Of a DNA stretch of 64,000 nt, positions 1 through 8,156 are shown piece after piece; position 1 is the stretch's first letter, and each line of letters opens with the position of its first letter. A program made the position numbers and the translations under genes. The DNA lies in the NCBI RefSeq assembly GCF_013401515.1, contig NZ_CP058530.1:186001-250000 (forward strand), given 5' to 3'. Under the pieces are notes generated by a model, which saw only the letters and a program-made list of their open reading frames with translations, was not told where the DNA came from and did no database searches. Source of the DNA: Halorarum halophilum. GTDB taxonomy: Archaea > Halobacteriota > Halobacteria > Halobacteriales > Haloferacaceae.

Positions 1-1396
1 CGAGTTCCTCGCGGGAGTAGCCCGTCATCGCGACGTACTCGTCGTTGACCATCGCGAACCGCATGTCGGCGTCCAGGGCGCAGAGGCCGTCCTCCATGGT
101 GTCCACGACGAGCTCGTACAGCCTCCGCTGTCCCGCCTGGACCGTCCGGTCCGTGATGTCCGTGAAGAAGACGGCCAGCCCGGACTCCGACGGGTACGCG
201 GACACCTCGAACCAGGACTCGGCCGGCGGGTAGTACGTCTCGAATGTGGCCGGGCCGCCCGTGTCCAGCGCCGTCCGGTACTCGTCGTGGAACCACGACT
301 CGAGCGCGTCGGGGAACGCCTCGAACAGCGATTCGCCGAGGACGTCGCGCTGTTCCCGCCCGAGTAGTTCGACGGCGCGATCGTTCACGTCCGTGAAGCA
401 CCACTCCGCGTCGAGCTCGAAGTACCCGACCGGGGCCCGTTCGAGCGTCCGCCGGTGGGCCGACGCGAGTCGCTCGCGGTCGAGGGCCGCCGAGAGCGTC
501 GCGGCGACGCCCCGGACGACGTCGACGTCGTCCCCGGAGAGCGGTCCCTCGCCGGCCGTGTACGCCTCCAGTACGCCCCACGGTTCGTCCCCCCTGCTGA
601 CGGGGACGGACAGGCCGTTGTCGACCGCGTGCTCCGGCTGGACGGTCGGTTCGCCGAGCCACTCGCCGTGCTCCGCGTCGGTCGCGACGATCGGCCCCCC
701 CGACGCGAGCGCGCGACCGCCGAGGGTGCCCGGGTTCGCGGCCACCGGCCCCGTCCCGTCGAGCCCCTCCGACCAGCCGACGGCGCTCCGGACGGTGAAC
801 GCGTCGTCGTTGGCCAGTTCCAGCACCGCGACGTAGTCGGCGTCGAGCGCGTCGGCGACGACGCGGATCGCCTCCTCGCACAGGTCCCCCACGTCGGTCG
901 CCTCCAGGGCGTACTCGCCGAACGACGCGAGCGCCTCGGTCCCCGTTCGCGTCCCCGTCCCCGCCGACGTGCCGCCGTCCCCGCAGGCGATCGCGTTCCG
1001 CATCCGGCGGGAGAGGAGCGAGTCGTCCACCGTCCCGAGCGCGACCACGTCGGTCGCCCCGGCCGAGAGCGCGGCTTCCACAACCGTCTCCTCCTCGGCT
1101 GGGACGACGAGCACGAACGGGAGGTCGGGGAACCGCTCGCGAACCGCCCGGAGGAACTCGATCCCGTCCCCCTCGGGCAGCGACTGGGACGCGACGACGC
1201 AGTCGATGTCCCCCTCCGCGGCGAGCCGGCCCAGGGCGTCGGTCGGGTCCGACTCCGCCACGAGGGTCGCGCCGACGAGCGCGCGCTCGACGGCCGAGGG
1301 CGCCGGCTCGTCGCCGTCGGCCCCGCCCACGACGAGGACGCGACTGCGGATCCGGCGGGTGTCGTCGTGACGCTCGACGGTCCCGGGGGAGGTCAT
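1..1396 (-). CDS. Degenerate receiver-GAF-PAS sensor protein, 3' end outside window
   Basis: About 465 residues are visible. They show a receiver-like fold (about 1-125), a GAF domain (about 145-290), a PAS domain (about 300-410) and the start of another PAS; the C-terminus, perhaps a kinase or HTH output, lies outside the window. The receiver-like part has Ser in VASQSLP where the phosphoacceptor Asp normally sits before the LP motif, so phosphorylation is doubtful. The start is the first in-frame ATG, MTSPGTVERH; an upstream ATG at 1428 is in another frame and stops at once. The architecture is established for haloarchaeal signalling proteins; the ligand is unknown. Confidence 0.8.
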   Translation of the reverse strand, partial: MTSPGTVERHDDTRRIRSRVLVVGGADGDEPAPSAVERALVGATLVAESDPTDALGRLAAEGDIDCVVASQSLPEGDGIEFLRAVRERFPDLPFVLVVPAEEETVVEAALSAGATDVVALGTVDDSLLSRRMRNAIACGDGGTSAGTGTRTGTEALASFGEYALEATDVGDLCEEAIRVVADALDADYVAVLELANDDAFTVRSAVGWSEGLDGTGPVAANPGTLGGRALASGGPIVATDAEHGEWLGEPTVQPEHAVDNGLSVPVSRGDEPWGVLEAYTAGEGPLSGDDVDVVRGVAATLSAALDRERLASAHRRTLERAPVGYFELDAEWCFTDVNDRAVELLGREQRDVLGESLFEAFPDALESWFHDEYRTALDTGGPATFETYYPPAESWFEVSAYPSESGLAVFFTDITDRTVQAGQRRLYELVVDTMEDGLCALDADMRFAMVNDEYVAMTGYSREEL

Positions 1397-1519
1397 GTCC
1401 TCCCCGAGTCGTGCGCGTGGGAACTCATTGTCAGATGGGGAGGAACTATCGACGTTTACTTATACAGCGAATAAGCGCGTTTCGCGCCGCTCTGCGGCGC
1501 GTCGACCGTACCGCTCGCG

Positions 1520-1540
1520 GCTTACCTGAGTCATAATAAA
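1520..1540 (+). promoter_or_regulatory. GCTTA-N9-TAATAA promoter P1
   Basis: GCTTACC is followed, with fixed spacing, by ATAATAAA. The same layout recurs at ten other places in this island. It lies 53 bases before the ATG of the small membrane protein at 1594. Confidence 0.6.
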
Positions 1541-1593
1541 ACCCGCACGGGGCCGAAGAACGACGTAGCGGCACCCGCCGCACACGACAACAC

Positions 1594-1734
1594 ATGACCC
1601 GAAGGAAACGCCTCGCGCTGGCCGGTATCGCACTCGTACTCCTGTTCCTCGTCGCTCGGCGTCGGTCGGGGACCGAACCCGCCGACGACGGCGAGGAGGA
1701 GGAAGGAGAGACCGAAGTGGACGTGACGGTTTAG
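1594..1734 (+). CDS. Small single-span membrane protein (46 aa)
   Basis: The protein begins MTRRKRLALAG and has a basic N-terminus, one hydrophobic segment (about residues 8-21), an Arg cluster, then a strongly acidic tail rich in Glu. It lies between promoter P1 and the glycosyltransferase at 1738, with only three bases between its stop and the next ATG, so the two are surely cotranscribed. Codon third positions are GC-rich, as in real genes here. The function is unknown; a membrane-anchored partner of the glycosyltransferase is an inference. Confidence 0.6.
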   Translation: MTRRKRLALAGIALVLLFLVARRRSGTEPADDGEEEEGETEVDVTV

Positions 1735-1737
1735 CGT

Positions 1738-2736
1738 ATGTACGAGGGGAAGACGGTCGGCGTCGTCATTCCGGCGTACAACGAGGAGTCGTTCATCGGG
1801 GAGGTCATCGACACCCTCCCGGAGTTCGTCGACCGCGCGTACGTCATCGACGACGCGTCGACCGACGGCACGTTGGCGGAGATCGAGGAGCACGCGGCCG
1901 AGGCGAACGAGTCGGTCCCCGAGGACCCGCCGATGACCGACGGCGGGGTGGAGCTCGACCCGCGGGTCGTCCCCATCCAGCACGAGGAGAACCGGGGCGT
2001 CGGCGGCGCGATCAAGACGGGGTACCTCCACGCGCTCGACGACGGCGTCGACGTGACGGCCGTCATGGGCGGCGACGGCCAGACCGAGCCCGACATCGTC
2101 GAACGCATCATCACGCCGGTCGTCGAGGGGAAGGCCGACTACGCGAAGGGCAACCGCCTCCTCGACCGCGACCGCGACGACATGCCCGCGTTCCGCCAGG
2201 TGGGCAACTTCATGCTCACCTTCATCACGAAGATCGCCAGCGGCTACTGGAAGCTGATGGACCCGCAGAACGGGTCGACCGCCATCTCCCACGAGGCGCT
2301 GGAGCGGGTCGGCATCGAGGACATGTACGAGGGGTACGGCTACTGCAACGACCTCCTCATCCGGCTGAACACCCGGAACATGACCGTCGCCGACGTCTCG
2401 CGGCGCGCGGTGTACAAGGACGAGGAGAGCCACATCGACTACCGGACGTACATCCCGAAGGTGTCGACGATGCTCCTGCGGGGGTTCCTCCGGCGGCTCC
2501 GGACGAAGTACCTCGTGAACGACTTCCACCCGCTCCCGCTGTTCTACTACCTCGGGGCGCTCGGGGCGGGCAGCGGCCTCCTCGCGCTCGTCGCGAACGC
2601 GGTACGGCGCGGGCGGAACGACGGGATCGCGGGGGGCGTCGCCCTCTTCATGGTCGGCTGCGTCATGCTGCTGCTGGCGATGGTGTTCGACCTGGAGGAG
2701 AACCGGGACCTCGAAGTGCTGCTGTACGACCGGTAA
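1738..2736 (+). CDS. Family 2 glycosyltransferase, dolichol-phosphate sugar synthase-like, membrane-anchored
   Basis: The GT-A domain (about residues 1-230) opens with VGVVIPAYNEESFIGEVI, has the VIDDASTDGT nucleotide-binding segment and a GGDGQTEPD metal-site region. Two hydrophobic helices lie near the C-terminus (about 265-320). The length of 332 aa fits the DPM-synthase-like group to which haloarchaeal AglD and AglJ belong. It likely loads a sugar on dolichol phosphate or extends a lipid-linked glycan at the inner face of the membrane. The specific sugar cannot be told from sequence. Confidence 0.88.
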   Translation: MYEGKTVGVVIPAYNEESFIGEVIDTLPEFVDRAYVIDDASTDGTLAEIEEHAAEANESVPEDPPMTDGGVELDPRVVPIQHEENRGVGGAIKTGYLHALDDGVDVTAVMGGDGQTEPDIVERIITPVVEGKADYAKGNRLLDRDRDDMPAFRQVGNFMLTFITKIASGYWKLMDPQNGSTAISHEALERVGIEDMYEGYGYCNDLLIRLNTRNMTVADVSRRAVYKDEESHIDYRTYIPKVSTMLLRGFLRRLRTKYLVNDFHPLPLFYYLGALGAGSGLLALVANAVRRGRNDGIAGGVALFMVGCVMLLLAMVFDLEENRDLEVLLYDR

Positions 2737-2936
2737 CACCGCCCCACGATTCTGTCCGGCCGCACATTCCCCCGGCCGTCTCGACGAGTCCAGTTCGACG
2801 TGAGCCGCTGCGCTCCCGGCACGACGGTTGTGGCGCGACGTATCCACTGAGAACGCGGGTCGACGAGGTGGGAGCGGTCAATGGTCGACGACTCGCCGCC
2901 GACCCCGGACGGCGCTACTGCTGCTGCGAGACGGTG

Positions 2937-3806
2937 CTACTGCTGTTGCTGTGAGACGGCCGCCGGTTCGAACTCCTCGCCGAAGTCGCAGAACTCGTCG
3001 ATGTTGTACTTCTTCTCGACGAACTGCTCCTCCATGAACCGGCGCGTTCGGCCGAGCGTCTCGTCCTCGAGCGCCGACAGCCGCTCGACGAAGCTCGCGT
3101 CCTCCTCGCCCCAGAGACCCGGGTGGGTCAGCACCTGCATCCGGTCGGGCGTGCCGTCGGCGAGGGGCGGTTCGTTCCGCCAGCGCTGGTTCGAGTCGCC
3201 CCGGTAGGCGATCTCCGTGAAGAAGCGCTCCTCGTAGGTGCTGTCGAAGCTCCGGAACGAGCGCCGGAACACCCACTCGGGCGGCCGGTGGAACGAGACG
3301 GCGCTCACCGGGTCCTCCGCGATCTCCACCAGGACGCGCTGCTCCGAGCGCACCCGCTCCACGAGTTCCGGCGACGAGGGCTCCCCGTTCCAGTACTGGT
3401 GGGTGCTGAAGTGGAGGCCCACGTCGTGGCCGAGCGACTCGATCCGCGCGATGATCTCTCGGTTCGGCTTGTGCTGGACGTTGTAGAACGGCGAGGTGAG
3501 CAGGAAGAAGTACGTCGACTCGATGCCGCGCTCGGCCTCCATCCGGGCGGTCCGGAGCGACTTCCGGGGCGAGAGGTCCACGTCGTGGCGGAGGATGACG
3601 TCGCCGGACTCGATCTCGTCGCTGTAGCCGCGGAACCGGTAGCCGTGGGACAGCAGGCGGTCGAGGAAGTCGCCGTACCAGTCGAACGTGAACGTCATCC
3701 GGTCGTCCGCGACGGAGACCAGCCCGTCGTCGACGGTCGTGCCCGCGCCGTCCGTTTCGACGGCGTCGGCGTCCCCGCCGGTCGTTCCCGCGTCGGGGTC
3801 GCTCAT
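2937..3806 (-). CDS. NodB/polysaccharide-deacetylase-like protein
   Basis: A 289-aa cytoplasmic protein with RHDVDLSP (Asp pair) near residue 73, an H-x3-H site in LHFSTHQY and a SFHRPP segment, matching the metal-binding plan of NodB-fold deacetylases and of WbmS-like proteins in polysaccharide clusters. The first 35 residues are Thr/Asp/Gly-rich linker; the C-terminus is a run of Gln. Its ATG overlaps the stop of the upstream acyltransferase by four bases (ATGA), so the two are translationally coupled. Likely role: deacylation or another trim of an amino sugar or glycan intermediate; the substrate is inferred only from context. Confidence 0.75.
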   Translation of the reverse strand: MSDPDAGTTGGDADAVETDGAGTTVDDGLVSVADDRMTFTFDWYGDFLDRLLSHGYRFRGYSDEIESGDVILRHDVDLSPRKSLRTARMEAERGIESTYFFLLTSPFYNVQHKPNREIIARIESLGHDVGLHFSTHQYWNGEPSSPELVERVRSEQRVLVEIAEDPVSAVSFHRPPEWVFRRSFRSFDSTYEERFFTEIAYRGDSNQRWRNEPPLADGTPDRMQVLTHPGLWGEEDASFVERLSALEDETLGRTRRFMEEQFVEKKYNIDEFCDFGEEFEPAAVSQQQQ

Positions 3807-4693
3807 TGCGAGTCCCCCAGCGGTCGGGCCGGCGAGCCCGCGACCGTCGTCCCCGCGGGCACGTCCTCGAGTACCGCGGCGTTCATGCCGAGTTCGGCGT
3901 CGGCGCCGACGGTGACGTCTGTGGCGACCGACACCTGCGGGTGGACGGTCGTGCGTGCGCCGATCGAGGAGCCCCCGGCGAAGCCGGAGCCGAAGGCGAC
4001 GGTGACGTCCTCGCCGATCTCGACCTGGTGGGCGAGGTGGACGTTGCCGCTCAGTTTCGCGCCGCGGCGGACCACCGTCTCGTCGAACACCGCCCGGTCG
4101 ATCGAGCAGTTCGCGCCCACGGCGACGTCGTCCTCGAGGACGACCTCGCCGTCGTGGATCTGTCGGCCGAGGCTGTCGTCGTCCATCCGCGCGAACCCGA
4201 ACCCGGTCTCACCGAGGACGGTCCCCGGGCCGACCGAACAGTCGTCGCCGATGGTGACGCAGTCGGCGACGTAGGCGTTCGCGCCGATCCGGCAGCGCTC
4301 GCCGACCGTCGCGCCCGGTTCGACGACCGCCGACGGGTGGACCGTCGTCTCGGCCACCTCGTCGACGAAGAACTCGTTCACGGCTCTGACGAAGGCCGGC
4401 TTCGGCCGGTCGGCGTGGACGAGCGTCCGACCCTCGATCGCCGGGATCGACCGTCCGCAGACGACGACGCCCGCGTCGGACGCCCGGACCTCGTCTGGGT
4501 CGTCGTACGTGCAGAACGCGAGGTCGTCCGGTCCCGCGCCGTCGAGCGCGTCGACGCCCGTGACCGTCGTCCGCGGCCCGGTCAACTCGGCGTCGAGGAA
4601 CGACGCGAGTTCGCCGGCGTCGAGCCCGGTCGTCCGGCCGTCCCCCGGCTGGTCCCCGTCTGCCGACCGTGCGGCGTGTGAGTGACCCGTCAT
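3803..4693 (-). CDS. LpxD-like left-handed beta-helix acyltransferase
   Basis: Residues 1-125 resemble the N-terminal domain of LpxD-type enzymes; the rest is hexapeptide repeats (patterns such as VVEPGATVGERCRIGAN) with the probable catalytic His in VHLAHQVEIGEDV. Haloarchaea make no lipid A, so it more likely N-acylates a UDP-amino sugar for surface glycan. The ATG at 4693 (MTGHSHAARS) is chosen because promoter P2 lies just upstream at 4731-4751; the frame is open further but that part would precede the promoter. It is coupled (ATGA) to the deacetylase-like gene. Confidence 0.8.
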   Translation of the reverse strand: MTGHSHAARSADGDQPGDGRTTGLDAGELASFLDAELTGPRTTVTGVDALDGAGPDDLAFCTYDDPDEVRASDAGVVVCGRSIPAIEGRTLVHADRPKPAFVRAVNEFFVDEVAETTVHPSAVVEPGATVGERCRIGANAYVADCVTIGDDCSVGPGTVLGETGFGFARMDDDSLGRQIHDGEVVLEDDVAVGANCSIDRAVFDETVVRRGAKLSGNVHLAHQVEIGEDVTVAFGSGFAGGSSIGARTTVHPQVSVATDVTVGADAELGMNAAVLEDVPAGTTVAGSPARPLGDSQ

Positions 4694-4730
4694 GGTATCC
4701 CCATCGTCAGAGGAACCGTGCCGTCGGGCC

Positions 4731-4751
4731 ATTCTTATTCGGCTGTTAAGC
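4731..4751 (-). promoter_or_regulatory. GCTTA-N9-TAATAA-type promoter P2
   Basis: On the minus strand GCTTAAC is followed at the standard spacing by AATAAGAAT. It lies 37 bases before the ATG of the LpxD-like gene, in the short gap after the upstream membrane gene. Confidence 0.5.
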
Positions 4752-4764
4752 CGCGGTCGCCGGT

Positions 4765-5349
4765 TCAGACGTCGGGCGAGCGGGACCGGAGCACGCCGAG
4801 CAGCGACCGAATGCCGGGCGCCCCGTCGAGCACCCACAGCCCCACGACCGCGAGCAGCATCCCGAGGTAGAGCAGGAGGAAGGGCAGGTACTCCGGCTGG
4901 GTGACCTCGTGGAGGTAGCGGCCGACGTACAGGGTGAACCGACCCGCGAAGCCGACGTCGCTCTCGTACCCCTCGAAGGTGACGAACGGCCAGAGGACGC
5001 GTTCGAACCCGAGCCCCTGTCCCTTGAGCGCCGGGCTGAGAACGTCGGCCGCGAGGTGGGAGACGTACCCGGCGGCGAACGCGACGCCGACGTCGGGCCG
5101 GTCATGGCGAAGGGCGACCGCCGCCACGACGGCCGCGGCCGGCACGGCGAACAGGACGGAGTGGCCGATGGCGTAGCCCTGCGGGAACAGTCCGAGCCCC
5201 CACGAGAGCGGCTTGTCGACGAGGTCGGGGAACTGCGTCGCCAGCGCGAGGACCAGCGCCTCGGCGCCGCGCGGCGAGCGCCGCCAGGCGACGTGGGTCC
5301 ACGCCGAGTAGAGCAGGTAGCCGAACGCGAGGTGCTCCCACGGCCACAT
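4765..5349 (-). CDS. Membrane-bound metal-dependent hydrolase (DUF457/YdjM-like)
   Basis: A 194-aa protein with several hydrophobic helices and the family pattern of His/Asp residues: MWPWEHLAFGY near the start, TQFPDLVDKP, YAIGHSVLF and VSHLAADVLSP. These match the YdjM/DUF457 group of predicted membrane-bound metal-dependent hydrolases. It starts three bases after the DUF1616 stop, so it is the second gene of the P3 operon. Substrate unknown; the DUF1616 neighbour suggests a cell-envelope role. Confidence 0.78.
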   Translation of the reverse strand: MWPWEHLAFGYLLYSAWTHVAWRRSPRGAEALVLALATQFPDLVDKPLSWGLGLFPQGYAIGHSVLFAVPAAAVVAAVALRHDRPDVGVAFAAGYVSHLAADVLSPALKGQGLGFERVLWPFVTFEGYESDVGFAGRFTLYVGRYLHEVTQPEYLPFLLLYLGMLLAVVGLWVLDGAPGIRSLLGVLRSRSPDV

Positions 5350-5352
5350 GGG

Positions 5353-6711
5353 TTAGTTGCCCCCGAGACCGATCCCGCCGTCGTCGGTCTCGGTCCCGGT
5401 GCCCGTACCCGTCTCGGTGCCGGTTCCAGTGCCGGTGTCAGTTCCGGTGCCGGTTCCGGTTTCGGTCTGAGTGCCCGTCGGAGTAGTCATCCCGGAATCG
5501 GTACTCGTTCCGGTGCTCGTCCCCGTGGAGGTGCTCGTACCTGCCGGGGTACTCGTACCTGTCGGGGTGCCCGTTCCGGTACCGCCATCCTCAGCACCGC
5601 CGTCGTCGCTGCTACCGCCACCGTCGCCATCAGCGTTAGCGCCGTCATCGCTGCCACCGGTGTCGCCCCCGCTCCCGCCACCGCCGACCGAGATCATCAG
5701 CTGCACATCCCGGTAGGCGTTCTCCCGCGTGGGGTCCTCCGGCGGTTCACCCTGGTACAGGAGGTACTGCACCCGGAGGCGCCCGCCGCTGAACGTCGGC
5801 TGGAGGTCGTGCTCGACCCGCGCGGTCTCTCCCGCGCCGACCGTGGGCGTGAACCTGGTGAGTTCGGTCTCCTCGGCGACGGTCGTCCCGTTCGGCGTCT
5901 GGTCTATCCGCTGGAGCTCCGCCACGATGGTGTAGGACTGCTCGGCCCCCTCACGGTTCGTCACGGTCACGAACAGCGGCTGGCTCTCCCCGGAGGAGAA
6001 CTGGGTCGGGTAGTTCTCCGCGACAAACTCGCCGTCGTCCGTCTCGGTGGTGAGGTACAGTTCGGTGAACCCCTGTTCCTCCGTCGGGTAGACGTACGCG
6101 ACGCCGACGCTGCTCACGAGCGCGAGGACGCTCGCCACCAGGAGGACGTTCATGAGCAGCCCCCGCCACGTCGTCGCCTCGAACGTCGACGACTGCGAGA
6201 GGCTCCGGTCGTGCTTCCTGAACGGGCGCACCGCCATCCCGAGCAGGTGCGTCAGCGGCGGGACGCCCATCCGCCGCTCCTCGGGGAGCCGAGCGCGGCG
6301 GAAGAACGCCAGCAGCGTCAACACCACGGTGAGCGGTGCGAGCACCAGGAGCGTCGGAACCACGGCGATGGTGCCGGCGGCGAAGTTCAGCGCGAGCACG
6401 ATGGCGGGGACGATGGCGATGCTCGCGGCGACCGAGAGGCCGAGGCGCGCGGACGGCGACAGCCCGTCGTCGACGACGCCGGGGGGCGCGACCGACCGCT
6501 TCTCCGGGGACCACTCGTCGCTCTGCTTCGCGCGCTCGGGGTAGATCGCGGCGACCAGCGCGTAGCCCGGAAGGAGGATCAGTATCGGGGCCACGGCGGC
6601 CGTCCTGAGCGGCGAGCTGTCGACGTCGAGGAGGACGACCCCGGTGGCGATCACCGTGAGGAGCAGAACGACGAGGAGGTCGGTCGTCCACCTGTTTGTC
6701 CGCGCGTTCAT
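5353..6711 (-). CDS. DUF1616 membrane protein with Thr/Gly low-complexity tail
   Basis: About 452 aa from MNARTNRWTTDLLVV. Four to five transmembrane helices lie within the first 200 residues, then an extracellular beta-type DUF1616 region (about 215-355), then a tail of about 100 residues made mostly of Gly, Thr, Ser and Asp with TGTGT repeats. The tail looks like a substrate for O-glycosylation or a wall-spanning stalk. The start at 6711 is chosen over the open upstream ATG at 6780 because promoter P3 covers 6780-6800. DUF1616 genes are common in haloarchaeal glycosylation clusters; their function is not established. Confidence 0.82.
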   Translation of the reverse strand: MNARTNRWTTDLLVVLLLTVIATGVVLLDVDSSPLRTAAVAPILILLPGYALVAAIYPERAKQSDEWSPEKRSVAPPGVVDDGLSPSARLGLSVAASIAIVPAIVLALNFAAGTIAVVPTLLVLAPLTVVLTLLAFFRRARLPEERRMGVPPLTHLLGMAVRPFRKHDRSLSQSSTFEATTWRGLLMNVLLVASVLALVSSVGVAYVYPTEEQGFTELYLTTETDDGEFVAENYPTQFSSGESQPLFVTVTNREGAEQSYTIVAELQRIDQTPNGTTVAEETELTRFTPTVGAGETARVEHDLQPTFSGGRLRVQYLLYQGEPPEDPTRENAYRDVQLMISVGGGGSGGDTGGSDDGANADGDGGGSSDDGGAEDGGTGTGTPTGTSTPAGTSTSTGTSTGTSTDSGMTTPTGTQTETGTGTGTDTGTGTGTETGTGTGTETDDGGIGLGGN

Positions 6712-6779
6712 CGAGTGCGCCTTGCCCGGCGGCGGGTAAAAAACCCCACGTCCCTTGTCGCCCGAAACTGCCAAAATCA

Positions 6780-6800
6780 AGCATTAGAGCGCTTCTAAGC
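6780..6800 (-). promoter_or_regulatory. Promoter P3, divergent from P4
   Basis: On the minus strand GCTTAGA is followed by CTCTAATG at the standard spacing. It drives DUF1616 and the hydrolase, 69 bases before the ATG. Only 46 bases separate it from P4 on the other strand, so one regulator could control both. Confidence 0.5.
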
Positions 6801-6846
6801 CCATGTCAGCTGTTCGCAGGGAATCGGGCGGGACCGTCCGGAGGCC

Positions 6847-6867
6847 GCTTATCTGGCCTATAATAAA
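6847..6867 (+). promoter_or_regulatory. Promoter P4 of the amino-sugar operon
   Basis: GCTTATC is followed by CTATAATAAA, a near-perfect copy of the island consensus. It lies 174 bases before the aminotransferase ATG and 78 before a short coupled ORF. Confidence 0.65.
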
Positions 6868-6945
6868 CCCGCTGAGTGCTCGATGACCGGGTAGCACGTG
6901 TTGCCGTGCGGGTCAGCGAGGACCCACGCGCCCACGGGAGTACCC

Positions 6946-7044
6946 ATGACTTACCAACCACATCCGACGCCTTCGGAGCACCAACTCGACCGGGCCACCG
7001 ACGCACCGACGGGACCGACCGCGGTCCCGGCGGTGGAAGCATGA
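6946..7044 (+). other. Short ORF (32 codons) overlapping the aminotransferase start
   Basis: An ATG-initiated frame (MTYQPHPTPSEHQ...) ends in a TGA that overlaps the aminotransferase ATG as ATGA. The peptide is hydrophilic and matches nothing I recognise. It may be a leader that couples translation, or chance; third-position GC is lower than in neighbouring genes. Confidence 0.3.
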
Positions 7045-8156
7045 GCGGCGAGGTCCCCCTCGCGGGGGAGGTCCCCATCGCCGACCCCGAGCTCGGGGAC
7101 GCCGAGATCGACCGCGTCGTCGACGTGCTCGAATCCGGGCAGCTCGCGGACGGCCCCGAGGTGCGCGCGTTCGAGGACGAGTTCGCCGACCGCTGCGACA
7201 GCGAGCACGCCGTCGCCACGTCGAACGGGACGACCGCGCTCCACGCGGCGCTCGAGGCGGTCGACATCGGCGAGGGCGACCGCGTCCTCACGACGCCGTT
7301 CTCGTTCGTCGCGACGGCGAACGCGGTCAGGCTCGCGGGCGCGGAACCGGTGTTCGCGGACGTCGACCCCGGGACGTACAACCTCGACCCGAACAGCGTC
7401 GAGGAGCGCCTGCGCGAGGAGGCGGTGGACGCCATCCTGGCGGTCCACCTCTACGGGCTGCCCGCGCCGATGGCCGAACTCGCCGACATCGCTGAGGCAC
7501 ACGACGTCCCGCTGATCGAGGACGCGGCGCAGGCGCACGGCGCCGAGTTCGAGGGGACGCCGGTCGGCTCCATCGGCACCGTCGGCACGTTCTCGTTCTA
7601 CCCGACGAAGAACATGACCACGGGCGAGGGCGGGATGATCACGACCGACGACGAAGAGGTCGCCGACGCGGCCGCCAGCTTCGTCAACCACGGGCGGGAG
7701 ACCGCCGGCTACGAGCACGTCGAGCTCGGCCACAACTTCCGCATGACGAGCATGGCCGCCGCCATCGGCCGCGAGCAGCTGGCGCGGCTGGACGAGTTCA
7801 TCGAGCGCCGGCGCGAGAACGCCGAGATCCTCACGGACGCGCTCGCGGACAGTCCCTGCGTCACGCCGACGGAACCGGAGTACGCCAGGCACGTCTACCA
7901 CCAGTACACCGTCCGCTGCGGGAACCGGGACGAGCTGAAGGACGCGCTGGCCGAGCGGAACGTCGGAAGCGCCGTCTACTACCCGACGTGCATCACCGAG
8001 CAGCCGGCCTACGGGGGCGAGTTCGGCTCGGCCCCGGTGGCCGAACAGCTCGCCGACGAGGTGCTCTCGCTGCCGGTCCACCCGAACGTCTCGCCGGAGG
8101 CGGCCGCGTACATCGGCGACCTGATCGCCGACGAACTGGAGGTGGCCCATGTCTGA
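7041..8156 (+). CDS. DegT/DnrJ/EryC1 sugar aminotransferase (WbpE-like)
   Basis: A PLP enzyme of 371 aa. The GTTALHAAL region binds the cofactor phosphate, LIEDAAQAHGA carries the Asp/Gln cofactor contacts, and YPTKNMTTGEGGM contains the Schiff-base Lys. The family converts a 3- or 4-keto UDP-sugar to an amino sugar with glutamate. The next gene (8-bp overlap) is a Gfo/Idh/MocA oxidoreductase and an N-acyltransferase follows, the same trio as WbpE/WbpB/WbpD in UDP-diacetamido-uronic acid synthesis. ATG 7041 is chosen because GGTGGA precedes it; a GTG at 6876 would add 55 atypical residues. Confidence 0.87.
   Translation: MSGEVPLAGEVPIADPELGDAEIDRVVDVLESGQLADGPEVRAFEDEFADRCDSEHAVATSNGTTALHAALEAVDIGEGDRVLTTPFSFVATANAVRLAGAEPVFADVDPGTYNLDPNSVEERLREEAVDAILAVHLYGLPAPMAELADIAEAHDVPLIEDAAQAHGAEFEGTPVGSIGTVGTFSFYPTKNMTTGEGGMITTDDEEVADAAASFVNHGRETAGYEHVELGHNFRMTSMAAAIGREQLARLDEFIERRRENAEILTDALADSPCVTPTEPEYARHVYHQYTVRCGNRDELKDALAERNVGSAVYYPTCITEQPAYGGEFGSAPVAEQLADEVLSLPVHPNVSPEAAAYIGDLIADELEVAHV

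Noticed and set aside
1531-2847. A 438-codon frame opposite the glycosyltransferase
   Set aside because: A mirror of the GT2 gene; its Val/Arg/Asp-rich translation is the usual antisense pattern in GC-rich haloarchaeal DNA.
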